A stretch of 64,000 nucleotides of DNA. It comes from Microbacterium maritypicum (lineage in GTDB: Bacteria; Actinomycetota; Actinomycetes; Actinomycetales; Microbacteriaceae). Position numbers and translations under genes: made by a program. The notes beneath the pieces are model-generated. The model was not told where the DNA came from. It searched no databases and saw only the letters and a list, made by a program, of their open reading frames with translations. The stretch is taken from NCBI RefSeq assembly GCF_041529975.1, contig NZ_CP168030.1, forward strand, positions 868,001-932,000, written 5' to 3'. Positions 63,771 to 64,000 of the stretch are shown here, piece after piece; position 1 is the stretch's first letter; each line of letters starts with the position of its first letter.

Positions 63771-64000
63771 TCAGCGGACCGTCGGTGTGGAACCTGTGTC
63801 CGTCGGCCCGGCATCCGCCGTTGCGAGATCGTCCGGATGGGCGATGCCGCGCTGCTCGGCTTCCATGCGCTCCGCTTCCTCACCGCTGATCGCCTCGCCG
63901 CGGGCGACGAGTCCGGCCTGATCGGACAGCGGGATCTGCTTGAGGAACAGCGACAGCACGAGTGCGAGTGCGATGAAGGGTACGAGGTACCAGAACACCG
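63771..64000 (-). CDS. MFS exporter, DHA2 type (C-terminal fragment)
   Basis: The last 76 or so codons of a membrane transporter whose N-terminal part lies beyond the window. The final helix FWYLVPFIALALVLSLFLKQ and the cytoplasmic tail IPLSDQAGLVARGEAISGEE are typical of actinobacterial DHA2 multidrug exporters. The apparent GTG near 63998 is internal, not a start. Confidence 0.75.
   Translation of the reverse strand, partial: VFWYLVPFIALALVLSLFLKQIPLSDQAGLVARGEAISGEEAERMEAEQRGIAHPDDLATADAGPTDTGSTPTVR

Overview
The window is about 64 kb of high-GC DNA from an actinobacterium, most probably a Microbacteriaceae member close to Microbacterium. The grounds are the strong G/C bias at third codon positions, GTG/TTG starts (rpoB starts with TTG), a short actinobacterial MenE, terminators without U-tracts, many SD-less genes with a TANNNT hexamer 6-7 nt before the start codon, and an LAXTG-type sortase signal. 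No integrase, transposase, prophage gene or CRISPR array was seen. This is ordinary chromosome with accessory catabolic and surface loci.

Layout. 1-5.1 kb: an MMPL/RND transporter (cut by the window edge) divergent from its likely TetR repressor, with two palindromic operators between them; a DHA2-type MFS exporter divergent from an XRE-cupin regulator. 5.1-9.9 kb: menaquinone genes menC (minus), menB and menE (plus), interrupted by a PadR regulator and its HAAS/permease-prefix-like partner. 9.9-20.5 kb: a tandem P-loop protein, a methyltransferase, a NarL-type two-component system followed by a MacB/FtsX-like ABC exporter, a ComB-like phosphatase, DUF3054, SprT-like, TPR and spermidine-synthase-like proteins and an LCP cell-wall ligase. 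20.5-32.9 kb: a sugar ABC importer coupled to a GH3 N-acetylhexosaminidase and an RpiR regulator, a convergent PfkB kinase, then a complete oligopeptide ABC importer; together these could salvage cell-wall or chitin fragments. 32.9-40.6 kb: rpoB-rpoC with a clear promoter, an intercistronic hairpin and a strong terminator. 40.7-42.6 kb: a PfkB kinase, tRNA-Tyr and an HbpS-like protein.

42.6-48.0 kb is the most unusual region. Two divergent Tat-exported proteins share a nearly identical leader and a duplicated bipartite promoter motif. One of them is translationally coupled to a thioester/VaFE surface adhesin with an LAATG sorting signal. The next gene encodes an ECF sigma factor fused to a zinc-binding anti-sigma-like motif, membrane helices and an extracellular Ig-like region, that is, a sigma factor apparently tethered to the membrane. 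I propose this as a candidate self-contained surface-sensing and surface-display system.

48.0-54.5 kb: DUF2087 protein, bile-acid/sodium symporter family protein, FBP-domain protein, enoyl-CoA hydratase, a proline-rich membrane protein coupled to an inositol-monophosphatase family enzyme, an M23 peptidase, then tRNA-Thr and tRNA-Met. 54.5-62.4 kb: a GntR/FCD-controlled operon (ribose-type ABC importer, enolase-superfamily dehydratase, aldo/keto reductase, L-rhamnose-type mutarotase) that looks like oxidative catabolism of a deoxysugar such as L-fucose or L-rhamnose. The window ends with a CPBP protease, a small unknown protein and the C-terminus of a second DHA2 exporter.

All function calls are from reading translated sequence and context; no database search was run.
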